From contig JAISFX010000054.1 of assembly GCA_031263385.1 (NCBI GenBank), forward strand, positions 1-6,638: a stretch of 6,638 nt of DNA, given 5' to 3'. Source of the DNA: Lactobacillus sp. GTDB lineage: Bacteria > Pseudomonadota > Alphaproteobacteria > RF32 > CAG-239. Both the position numbers and the translations under genes were made by a program. This document shows, in pieces, positions 1 to 5,982 of the stretch (its first letter is position 1; each line of letters starts with the position of its first letter). The notes beneath the pieces were generated by a model. The model did not search any database. It had not been told where the DNA came from and saw only the letters and a program-made list of their open reading frames with translations.

Positions 1-720
1 GCTCTTGCTGCCGAAACCATAAACATCAAAGCTGACAAACAAGTTGAGTGGCACCAAAAAGACAACAAAATGGTTGCTATTGGCAATGCCATAGCCACCA
101 AGGGCGACATGGACATCAAATCAGATAAGATGACCGGTTTTTATGATACCATAAACGACAAATCAAGCATCAAAACCGTGCATGCTGTTGGCAATGTTAT
201 CATGACATCCCCTCAGGCTAAGGCCTATGGAGATACTATGGATTATGACCTCCAAAAAGATGAGGCCATTTTGAAAGGCAACCCTGCCAAGATTAAAACC
301 GATAAAGAGACCATAAGCGCCACAGAATCAATCATCTACTACCCTTCCAAAGAAAAAGCCATTGCTAAAGGCGATATTGAGATTGTAGATAAAGACGGCA
401 ACAAAATATTCTCTGACAATCTCACCACTTTCTTCAAAAAGAGCTCAACCGGAAGCCTTGAGATTGACCGCATAGAAATCAACACTAACGTAAAAATAGT
501 TACCAAAGATGCAACCGTAACCTCCAAACGCGGCACTTACAACCCACAAAATTCAATGGTCTATTTATATGACAATGTAACAATCACTCAGCAAAACGGC
601 AATGTCCTCAAAGGTGACAAAGCCGAAAGCAATCTCAACACCGGTATCAGCAAGCTCATATCCACCCAAACATCTGGTCGCGTAACCGGCACTTTCAAAG
701 AAAAAGCGAAAGAGAAATAA
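1..720 (+). CDS. lptA: LptA, periplasmic LPS transport protein (5' partial)
   Basis: The reading frame is open from base 1, so the true start lies upstream of the window; the ATG at 70 is internal. The visible 239 residues begin ALAAETINIKA, which looks like the end of a Sec signal peptide (Ala-x-Ala before cleavage) followed by the mature OstA/LptA-type beta-jellyroll domain. Short repeating strands such as VAIGNAIATKGDMDIKSDKM, VHAVGNVIM and AKAYGDTMDYDL are the usual 'compute-unwanted-strand, swap for flag' pattern of this family. Known role: LptA bridges the periplasm, passing lipopolysaccharide from LptC to LptD. The protein is Lys-rich with a very basic tail (KEKAKEK). Its stop codon lies one base before the lptB start, so the two are surely cotranscribed and probably translationally coupled; lptC would be expected just upstream. 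Assignment rests on the fold-like repeats, signal peptide and lptB neighbour. Confidence 0.9.
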   Translation, partial: ALAAETINIKADKQVEWHQKDNKMVAIGNAIATKGDMDIKSDKMTGFYDTINDKSSIKTVHAVGNVIMTSPQAKAYGDTMDYDLQKDEAILKGNPAKIKTDKETISATESIIYYPSKEKAIAKGDIEIVDKDGNKIFSDNLTTFFKKSSTGSLEIDRIEINTNVKIVTKDATVTSKRGTYNPQNSMVYLYDNVTITQQNGNVLKGDKAESNLNTGISKLISTQTSGRVTGTFKEKAKEK

Positions 721-721
721 A

Positions 722-1465
722 ATGACAAATACTAACAATAAAGAATCAGTTTTAGAGGTTTTTAATATCGGTAAAAAATATAAAAACCGCCCGGTTCTGC
801 GCAATGTCTCCCTCAACGTCAAAAGAGGCGAGGCTGTAGGTCTTTTAGGCCCTAACGGCGCCGGCAAAACCACCTGTTTCTATTGTGTAACCGGCCTGAT
901 TATGCCTGATTATGGCGATGTCCATATCAACGGCGAAGACATCACTGCTCTTCCCATGTATCGCCGCGCCCGCATGGGCATCGGCTACCTCCCGCAAGAG
1001 GCCTCAATCTTTAGAAGCCTAAGCGTTGAGGACAACATCAAAGCAGTTTTAGAAATCGTTGTAGACGACGTTGCCCAGCGCGAAAACATGTTAGAAGAAC
1101 TATTATCAGAGTTCTCCATTGCCCACTTAAGAAAATCTCCTGCAATCGCCCTTTCCGGCGGTGAGAGAAGAAGACTTGAAATCGCCAGAGCCTTGGCCAG
1201 CCAGCCAAAGTTCATCCTCCTTGATGAACCCCTTGCCGGTATTGACCCCATTGCCGTAGGCGAGATTCGTTCTCTTGTGGCGCAGCTCAAACACCGCGGC
1301 CTAGGTGTGTTAATCACCGACCACAACGTGCGCGAGACCCTAGACATCATTGACAGAGCCTATATCCTGCACGGAGGAACTGTGCTTATGGAAGGAACCC
1401 CCGAAGAAATCGTGGCCAATAAAGAAGTTAGAAAGGTTTACTTAGGCGATAATTTTAGTATATAA
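722..1465 (+). CDS. lptB: LptB, LPS export ABC transporter ATPase
   Basis: This 247-residue cytoplasmic ATPase powers LPS extraction by the LptB2FGC complex. All ABC motifs are visible: Walker A GPNGAGKTT (43-51), Q-loop Gln92 in GYLPQEASIF, signature LSGGE (144-148), Walker B FILLDEP with Asp168-Glu169, D-loop AGIDP (172-176) and the switch His201 in ITDHNVRETL. The strings GIGYLPQEASIFR, LSGGERRRLEIARALA and ITDHNVRETL are specific to LptB rather than to ABC ATPases in general. Phe97, five residues after the Q-loop Gln, corresponds to the Phe known in E. coli LptB to matter for coupling to LptF/LptG. Length matches the family. The start follows the lptA stop by one base and has only a weak purine-rich ribosome site, consistent with translational coupling. 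No irregularity was seen. Confidence 0.97.
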   Translation: MTNTNNKESVLEVFNIGKKYKNRPVLRNVSLNVKRGEAVGLLGPNGAGKTTCFYCVTGLIMPDYGDVHINGEDITALPMYRRARMGIGYLPQEASIFRSLSVEDNIKAVLEIVVDDVAQRENMLEELLSEFSIAHLRKSPAIALSGGERRRLEIARALASQPKFILLDEPLAGIDPIAVGEIRSLVAQLKHRGLGVLITDHNVRETLDIIDRAYILHGGTVLMEGTPEEIVANKEVRKVYLGDNFSI

Positions 1466-1509
1466 TGGGTAGCTGCCACAAACGGCAGAGACTTCTGGGA
1501 ATTTAACCT

Positions 1510-2985
1510 ATGGCCATAACTCCTAAATTAGAGATACGACAGTCCCAGTCACTGCTGATGACACCGCAGTTAAGACAGGCCATAAACCTATTGCAAATGA
1601 CCAATCTTGAGCTTAACGAGCTCATTGACCAAGAGCTTGAAAACAACCCTTTCCTAGAAAAAGAAGACAACCGCCTCAGCGAAAGCTCCGAAGAGCCCAA
1701 AACCATTGAAGATGTTGACGATAGCAGCAATAATACCGTAGAACATGATACCGAATATGATGACCAGTTTGATGACTATGGCAGTGACCGCGAAGGTTAT
1801 GACGACAATTCAGGACTTTCTTGGCAAGACAAACTAAGCTCCAAAACTAAAACCGAAGATGATTACGACTATTTTGAGAAAAAGCTCAGCGACGACAAAT
1901 CTCTTTATTCTTTGCTAGATGAGCAGATTTCTATGGCCTTCACAGATAAAAAATCTCGTTTTATAGCTCTCAGCCTGTGTGATAATCTGGATGAAAGCGG
2001 CTACTTCCGCGGAGACCTTAGCGAAGTCGCCAAAAAGCTTAACACAACACCTAAAGAGGCTCAAACCATCCTAAACCAGATGAAAAACTTCGAACCATCA
2101 GGAATTTTTACTGAAAACCTGGCCGAATGTCTTACCATTCAACTAAAAGACAAGAACCGCTACGACCCCTTAATGGAAAAACTCCTCCAAAACCTTGATT
2201 TACTTGGCAGCAGAAACTACAAAGACCTCAAAAGAATCTTGGATGTAGATGAAGAAGATTTGATTGATATGGTTAGAGACCTCAAATCCTTAAACCCCAA
2301 GCCTACCGCTGATTACTACCAAGACACCCCCGGCTATGTAATCCCCGATGTCTTTGTCAGAGCCAACAAACGTGGCGATTATCTGGTAGAGCTTAACTCT
2401 GCCTCTCTGCCAAGGGTTCTTATCAACCGCGAATATTACAGCGAGATAAAAAGCCTTAGCCAAAGCAATAAAGAAGCCAAAAGATACCTCAAAGAGCAAA
2501 TCGGCAACGCCAGCTTCCTGACCAAAGCCCTTCACCAAAGAGCCACAACCATTCTCCTTGTCAGCGAAGAAATTGTCAAACAGCAGTCCGAGTTCCTAAA
2601 ACACGGCATAGAACACCTCAAGCCCATGCTCTTAAGAGACATCGCTGATGCTATTGAAATGCACGAAAGCACTGTCTCCAGAGTGTGCAGCAACAAATAC
2701 ATCTATACCCCTCGCGGCACTTTCGAGCTCAAATACTTTTTCTCAGCCAAAGCCGGCAGCTATAAAAAGGATGATGACACCTCCACCACCGCCATAAAGC
2801 ACAAAATTAAGAAGCTTATAGACGAAGAGACCCCTGATAATATCTTGTCAGACGACAAGCTGGTTGAAGAAATGGCAAAAATCGGCATAAAGATTGCTCG
2901 CCGTACCATAACCAAGTACCGCGAAGCCATGAACATCCCCACTTCTGCCCAAAGAAAGCGCGACAAACGAAATATCTTAACTTGA
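1510..2985 (+). CDS. rpoN: RNA polymerase sigma-54 factor RpoN
   Basis: Sigma-54 directs RNA polymerase to -24/-12 promoters that open only with AAA+ enhancer-binding activators. The 491-residue product has the complete family architecture. Region I (about 1-50) is Gln/Leu-rich, with LEIRQSQSLLMTPQLRQAI and ending NPFLE. Region II (about 51-120) is a very acidic, low-complexity linker rich in Asp and Glu. The core-binding domain follows. The helix-turn-helix area contains LLRDIADAIEMHESTVSRV (374-392) followed by TPRGTFELKYFFS. The C-terminal RpoN box is ARRTITKYRE (463-472), a near-exact match to the family signature. The gene starts 44 bases after lptB, and the site before ATG (GGGA, nine bases away) is weak, suggesting modest translation. 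It sits in the conserved alphaproteobacterial lptAB-rpoN-hpf-ptsN order. No activator gene or obvious sigma-54 promoter is present in the window. Confidence 0.98.
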   Translation: MAITPKLEIRQSQSLLMTPQLRQAINLLQMTNLELNELIDQELENNPFLEKEDNRLSESSEEPKTIEDVDDSSNNTVEHDTEYDDQFDDYGSDREGYDDNSGLSWQDKLSSKTKTEDDYDYFEKKLSDDKSLYSLLDEQISMAFTDKKSRFIALSLCDNLDESGYFRGDLSEVAKKLNTTPKEAQTILNQMKNFEPSGIFTENLAECLTIQLKDKNRYDPLMEKLLQNLDLLGSRNYKDLKRILDVDEEDLIDMVRDLKSLNPKPTADYYQDTPGYVIPDVFVRANKRGDYLVELNSASLPRVLINREYYSEIKSLSQSNKEAKRYLKEQIGNASFLTKALHQRATTILLVSEEIVKQQSEFLKHGIEHLKPMLLRDIADAIEMHESTVSRVCSNKYIYTPRGTFELKYFFSAKAGSYKKDDDTSTTAIKHKIKKLIDEETPDNILSDDKLVEEMAKIGIKIARRTITKYREAMNIPTSAQRKRDKRNILT

Positions 2986-3008
2986 CATTTATTGTATTTT
3001 AGTATTAT
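2982..3008 (+). promoter_or_regulatory. candidate sigma-70 promoter for hpf-ptsN
   Basis: A perfect -35 hexamer TTGACA (2982-2987) overlaps the rpoN stop codon and is followed by TATTAT (3003-3008), a five-of-six match to the -10 consensus. The 15-bp spacer is shorter than the preferred 16-18, which lowers confidence. The surrounding 100 bp are strongly AT-rich, unlike the flanking coding DNA. If real, it allows hpf and ptsN to be expressed independently of lptAB-rpoN, which fits the need to induce ribosome hibernation in stationary phase. Confidence 0.4.
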
Positions 3009-3086
3009 CTCTTTTGAGCTATTGCAATATATGAAAAAAAATACTAAATTATAAGCATTGAACTTAAACAATAAGAAGGTAGAAAC

Positions 3087-3653
3087 ATGAATATTACATT
3101 GACAGGAAAACAAGTAGATATCGGTGAAAGACTTAACAAACACGTTGAAGAAAGCATCACCGGTACTGTAACCAAATATTTCAGCTCTCCAATCAGCTGC
3201 GCTGTGGTTTTCGCCAAAGATGGTGAAGAATTCGCCGCTGAAATCACTGTTCATCCTGCAAAAAATATCATCTTAAAAGGCACTGGCACAGCAAGTGACC
3301 CTTATTCTGCCTTTGATGCGGCAAACACACACATCGCAACTCGCTTGCGCCGCCACAAAACCAGATTAAACGACCACAAACAAAAAACTTCTTTGGCTGA
3401 GCTTGCTCACGAATCTGTGTTCTCTTTTGACGAGAATCAGGAAGAAGAAATCACTATTGATGACAACGCTCCATTGACAATTGCCGAGACAGATGCAAAC
3501 GTACCTGTTTGTACCGTTTCTGAGGCTGTCATGATTATGGACTTGTCCAACGAATGTGCAATATTGTTCAGAAACTCTGCCAACAACTGCATCTCTATGG
3601 TTTATCGCCGTAAAGACGGTAATATTGGCTGGGTTGAACCTAAAGCACAATAA
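3087..3653 (+). CDS. hpf: Long-form ribosome hibernation promoting factor HPF
   Basis: HPF binds the 30S subunit at the decoding centre and stops translation; the long form also has a C-terminal dimerization domain that pairs two ribosomes into inactive 100S particles. The 188-residue product shows both parts. The N-terminal S30AE/YfiA-type domain (about 1-100) begins MNITLTGKQVDIGERLNKHV, with DPYSAFDAANTHIATRLRRHK at the end of the fold. A Glu-rich linker follows. The C-terminal domain (about 135-186) carries TVSEAVMIMDL, ILFRNSANN and VYRRKDGNIGWVEP, the form I associate with alphaproteobacteria. The start is supported by a good ribosome site, AAGAAGG at 3073-3079, seven bases before ATG. 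The gene is 101 bp downstream of rpoN, likely from its own promoter, and only 23 bp upstream of the ptsN start. This rpoN-hpf-ptsN arrangement is conserved in many proteobacteria. Confidence 0.95.
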   Translation: MNITLTGKQVDIGERLNKHVEESITGTVTKYFSSPISCAVVFAKDGEEFAAEITVHPAKNIILKGTGTASDPYSAFDAANTHIATRLRRHKTRLNDHKQKTSLAELAHESVFSFDENQEEEITIDDNAPLTIAETDANVPVCTVSEAVMIMDLSNECAILFRNSANNCISMVYRRKDGNIGWVEPKAQ

Positions 3654-3663
3654 TAGAAACTTT

Positions 3664-3668
3664 GAAGG
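3664..3668 (+). promoter_or_regulatory. ptsN ribosome binding site
   Basis: GAAGG lies eight bases before the ATG at 3677. It decides the ptsN start: an in-frame TTG at 3662 would put this site inside the coding sequence and has no comparable site of its own. Confidence 0.7.
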
Positions 3669-3676
3669 CATATCTT

Positions 3677-4123
3677 ATGAAAATTTCAAATATTATGAGC
3701 GAAAAAAGCGTATTCACTAATGTAGACGCTGAAAACAAACGTCAGCTCTTGCAAGAACTTGCTTCTATAGCATCAACAGAAAGCGGCATTGATGAGCGTA
3801 TCATCTTTGACACCCTCTTAGAGCGCGAGAACCTCGGCTCTACAGGCTTCGGCGGCGGAACAGCTCTTCCTCACGCCCGCATCAAAGATGCAGACAAAGT
3901 ACTTGCATTCTTCATCAAAACCAACTCTGCTGTTGATTTTGATGCTGTTGACGGCAAGCCGGTTAATTTGTTCTTTTTGCTGATTTCACCTGAGGACAGC
4001 GGTGCAGACCACCTTACTGCCTTGGCTCTAACTTCACGCATCTTAAAGGATGAAGAAATCTGCTCAAAAATCAGAAAAACTTCTGATAAAGAAGAAATAT
4101 ATTCTCTTCTGGTTCAACAGTAA
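3677..4123 (+). CDS. ptsN: PtsN, EIIA-Ntr of the nitrogen phosphotransferase system
   Basis: EIIA-Ntr receives phosphate from the PtsP-NPr relay and, rather than carrying sugar, regulates potassium transport, phosphate sensing and (in alphaproteobacteria) the stringent response through protein contacts. The 148-residue product beginning MKISNIMSEKSVF has the PTS EIIA type-2 fold. The phosphorylated histidine is His66 in GTALPHARI, preceded by the diagnostic LERENLGSTGFGGG. The later segment VNLFFLLISPEDSGADHLTALAL is also typical. It is slightly shorter than the E. coli protein of about 163 residues. I chose the ATG at 3677 over an in-frame TTG at 3662 because of the ribosome site GAAGG. It follows hpf by 23 bp, so cotranscription is near certain, and ends 17 bp before a strong terminator. 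No partner genes for PtsP or NPr are in the window. Confidence 0.95.
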   Translation: MKISNIMSEKSVFTNVDAENKRQLLQELASIASTESGIDERIIFDTLLERENLGSTGFGGGTALPHARIKDADKVLAFFIKTNSAVDFDAVDGKPVNLFFLLISPEDSGADHLTALALTSRILKDEEICSKIRKTSDKEEIYSLLVQQ

Positions 4124-4140
4124 AGAAGCATACCAATAAC

Positions 4141-4174
4141 AAAAACCCGTAAGACACAAACCTTGCGGGTTTTT
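4141..4174. terminator. bidirectional intrinsic terminator between ptsN and ansA
   Basis: Arms at 4141-4153 (AAAAACCCGTAAG) and 4162-4174 (CTTGCGGGTTTTT) pair over 13 positions, one of them a G-U wobble, around the 8-base loop ACACAAAC. T5 ends the plus strand and A5 begins it, so the structure reads as an intrinsic terminator from both sides. It lies between two convergent genes, 17 bp after the ptsN stop and 16 bp after the ansA stop. Confidence 0.9.
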
Positions 4175-4190
4175 GCATATAATAACCAAA

Positions 4191-5270
4191 CTATTTCTTT
4201 TGGAAATCTTTCCAAGAACCTCTGTCAGAATTCAGATATTTATCAACATTTATCTCGCCCTTATAATTACGAAGCATTTCTGCTTTGAACCCTTCATAAG
4301 GAACGCCCTCACCAATAAGATAGGCCATTTTAGCAGTCATAGACTCAATATTCATATCATATGCCGGAATTGCCCCATGCTGCTCAGCAATAATCCCCGG
4401 CTCATTAACATCCATACTAGACACACCCGTAGGTATCTGTGTTGTAACCGCTACCGGGACTTTTTTCTCTCTAAGAAAATCCAATATAGGAACAAGGCTT
4501 TCATGAATATCACCAACGCCCACACCACGAATTATAAACCCTTTTTTACCACCCTGCTCTACAAGAAGCTTAAAGTCATTAGGGTCTATGCCGGCATGGT
4601 CTGTAAAAGATGATATAACATGTGTCGGATATGATGAAAACACCTCTATCTTACCACGCGGCTCATAACTGGCATTATTAGAAGCAAGCCTTGCCTCATC
4701 AAACTGCAATATAGCCTTAGACCCAAAACTTGCCAAAGCATTCTGTTGGAAGCTGCTAAACGCATGATAATCATTGTCGCTTATCTTCTTTATACGCGTA
4801 CCAACCATAACCACAGAGCCCATAACCACGAACACGCCTTTCATCACTTTGTGATAATCACGAGCTATACGAATCATATTCTCAAAGTTCTGGTTTGCAT
4901 CAGCCCCCTCAACACCGAACGGAACCTGTGATCCTGTCATATATACAGGCTTACCAAAAGACTTCAGACCAAACGAAAGCGCGGCAGCCGTCATACCCAT
5001 AGTGTTTGTTCCATGGGTCATGCAAAATGCATCATAATTATAATGCTCTGCCTCCAAAACCTTAAGAATGGCGTTCCAATGCTCTGGTGTAATATTAGTA
5101 CTATCAATATTAAAAAGGTTTTTCACATCAATAGACACATCAGCATTTTTCGGATTAGCCCTAACATAGTCCAGAAAACCTTGGTTGGCAACTTCTCCCA
5201 CAGACAAGTGCTTACCATCAGCATCTTCTTGTGATATTGTTCCACCGGTTGTAATAAGTAATATCTTCAT
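4191..5270 (-). CDS. ansA: AnsA-type (cytoplasmic, type I-like) L-asparaginase
   Basis: Predicted to hydrolyse L-asparagine to aspartate and ammonia. The 359-residue product opens MKILLITTGGTI with the first nucleophile Thr11 in the TGGTI motif and no signal peptide, so it is probably cytosolic. The second motif is HGTNT (86-90) with Thr88, where most members read HGTDT: the triad Asp is replaced by Asn89 (codon AAC on the minus strand). By my alignment the triad Lys is Lys162 (after VGTRIK) and the substrate-contacting Ser57 lies in NIDSTNITPEHW. The C-terminal domain (IPAYDMNIESMTAKMAYL, then MLRNYKGEI) resembles AnsA more than the periplasmic AnsB. The start at 5270 is preferred to an upstream in-frame ATG at 5306 because AAGGG lies nine bases before it and the family begins here. 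Whether the Asn enzyme is active cannot be told from sequence. Confidence 0.88.
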   Translation of the reverse strand: MKILLITTGGTISQEDADGKHLSVGEVANQGFLDYVRANPKNADVSIDVKNLFNIDSTNITPEHWNAILKVLEAEHYNYDAFCMTHGTNTMGMTAAALSFGLKSFGKPVYMTGSQVPFGVEGADANQNFENMIRIARDYHKVMKGVFVVMGSVVMVGTRIKKISDNDYHAFSSFQQNALASFGSKAILQFDEARLASNNASYEPRGKIEVFSSYPTHVISSFTDHAGIDPNDFKLLVEQGGKKGFIIRGVGVGDIHESLVPILDFLREKKVPVAVTTQIPTGVSSMDVNEPGIIAEQHGAIPAYDMNIESMTAKMAYLIGEGVPYEGFKAEMLRNYKGEINVDKYLNSDRGSWKDFQKK

Positions 5271-5279
5271 AGTGTTTAA

Positions 5280-5284
5280 CCCTT
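5280..5284 (-). promoter_or_regulatory. ansA ribosome binding site
   Basis: On the minus strand AAGGG lies nine bases before the ATG at 5270. The alternative in-frame ATG at 5306 has no such site, and its 12 extra residues (MVCKEIGQGLNT) are not expected in the family. Confidence 0.65.
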
Positions 5285-5379
5285 GTCCAATCTCTTTGCA
5301 TACCAAAATACAATATTTTCAAAATAAAGCCAGTAAAAATCTGCAATTCTTTTATTGATTAGACACCCAAAGTGTCCCT

Positions 5380-5616
5380 TTAATGAGCGCTAAGCACCTT
5401 ATAATCATTCTGCTTTGCCATAACGATAGCAAAATCGCGACTATCTGTAGACGCCAACCTAGTACCATCTGCAGAATATATTGCCCAAACCTGCTTGCCG
5501 TTTTCCATATCTTTTTTCACAAAAGCAACATCTTCATCCTGCCAAATGCTTAACTCAGGAAGACATTCTTCCAAAGTTTTATCGTCTATATTAATTTCTA
5601 CACCACTTTTAAGCAT
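5380..5616 (-). CDS. DUF1150-like small alphaproteobacterial protein
   Basis: A 78-residue soluble protein with no signal peptide or membrane segment. The second half, with VWAIYSADGTRLA (43-55) and SRDFAIVMAKQNDYKVLSAH (59-78), resembles from memory the DUF1150 family: a short Ala-Ile-His/Tyr-x-Ala-Asp-Gly strand followed by a helix with an Arg-Asp start and a C-terminal Val-x-x-His. Members are small alphaproteobacterial proteins often found beside small heat-shock protein genes; function is unknown. The first 30 residues are acidic and poorly conserved. The start is the only reasonable ATG, with a mediocre purine-rich site GGTAG seven bases upstream. It diverges from infA and lies 109 bp upstream of ansA on the same strand, so readthrough into ansA is possible; no convincing terminator separates them. 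I have not verified the family by search. Confidence 0.75.
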   Translation of the reverse strand: MLKSGVEINIDDKTLEECLPELSIWQDEDVAFVKKDMENGKQVWAIYSADGTRLASTDSRDFAIVMAKQNDYKVLSAH

Positions 5617-5642
5617 CGCATTTCTACCATTAAATATTGAAA

Positions 5643-5700
5643 AATGTTATATATCTTAACTATAACTGTTGCATAAATAAATTTTATCCTCTATAACATT
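5643..5700. repeat. 9-bp inverted repeat spanning the divergent promoter region
   Basis: AATGTTATA (5643-5651) and TATAACATT (5692-5700) are perfect reverse complements 40 bp apart. Each arm contains TATAAC reading outward as a -10 hexamer, one toward infA and one toward the DUF1150-like gene. The dyad centre (between 5671 and 5672) falls in the TGCA of TTGCAT. Confidence 0.7.
5669..5697 (+). promoter_or_regulatory. candidate sigma-70 promoter of infA
   Basis: TTGCAT (5669-5674) and TATAAC (5692-5697) are separated by exactly 17 bp. The -10 matches five of six consensus bases and the -35 only the leading TTG. Transcription would begin near 5704, giving a leader of about 25 bases that includes an A-rich run and the infA ribosome site AGAGG (5716-5720), eight bases before the ATG. 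Confidence 0.5.
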
Positions 5701-5728
5701 AAAAAAAAATTAAGAAGAGGCAAAACTT

Positions 5729-5950
5729 ATGAGTAAAGAAGAACTTCTGGAGTTCACTGGTGAAGTAGTTGATAAACTGCCTAATGCAATGTTTAGAGTT
5801 AAACTTGAGAATGGGCACGAGATTTTGGCCCACACCGCAGGCAAAATGCGCAAATTCCGCATTCGTGTAATGATTGGAGACAAGGTAGATATTGAAATGA
5901 CACCTTATGATCTAACCAAAGGCCGCATTACCTTCAGACATAAAGATTAA
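5729..5950 (+). CDS. infA: Translation initiation factor IF-1
   Basis: IF-1 occupies the ribosomal A site of the 30S subunit and cooperates with IF-2 and IF-3 in start-codon selection. The 73-residue protein is a full-length single OB fold, one residue longer than the E. coli protein. The conserved string [19 protein letters not shown] (17-35) is followed by [16 protein letters not shown] and [16 protein letters not shown], all family hallmarks with basic RNA-contacting residues in place. The start is set by the strong site AAGAAGAGG (5712-5720). It is a monocistronic unit: its own candidate promoter lies upstream and a terminator overlaps its stop codon. Its divergent neighbour is the DUF1150-like gene. 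Nothing is unusual in the protein itself. Confidence 0.98.
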   Translation: MSKEELLEFTGEVVDKLPNAMFRVKLENGHEILAHTAGKMRKFRIRVMIGDKVDIEMTPYDLTKGRITFRHKD

Positions 5951-5979
5951 AAAGAGCGCTACTTAGCGCTCTTTTTTTT
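5949..5979. terminator. bidirectional intrinsic terminator between infA and the M15 gene
   Basis: AAAAAGAGCGCT (5949-5960) pairs perfectly with AGCGCTCTTTTT (5965-5976) around the 4-base loop ACTT, and a T8 run (5972-5979) follows. The left arm begins in the infA stop codon. The opposing A5 supplies a U tract for minus-strand transcripts, and the M15 homologue stop lies at 5983-5985, so the hairpin should end both convergent transcripts. Confidence 0.93.
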
Positions 5980-5982
5980 ATA

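Noticed and set aside
1473..1488. Hairpin CTGCC-ACAAAC-GGCAG between lptB and rpoN, considered as a terminator or attenuator.
   Set aside because: The stem is only 5 bp and no T run follows; rpoN is expected to be cotranscribed with lptB.
2760..3254. Long antisense open frames over rpoN/hpf and similar frames opposite lptB, ansA and the M15 gene.
   Set aside because: They are opposite-strand shadows of strongly recognised genes, with no ribosome sites or family resemblance.
3662..3676. Alternative TTG start for ptsN, adding MKAYL.
   Set aside because: The ribosome site GAAGG would fall inside the gene; the ATG at 3677 has correct spacing and a family-like N-terminus.
5271..5306. Alternative ATG start for ansA, 12 residues upstream.
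   Set aside because: No ribosome site, and the catalytic TGGTI motif is normally near residue 10.
5362..5376. Hairpin GACAC-CCAAA-GTGTC just after the DUF1150-like stop, considered as a terminator.
   Set aside because: Five-base stem with no U tract on the minus strand; too weak to call.
5385..5394. CTTAGCGCTC shared by the minus-strand end of the DUF1150-like gene and the infA terminator (5962-5971).
   Set aside because: A ten-base match, one copy in coding sequence; most simply coincidence.
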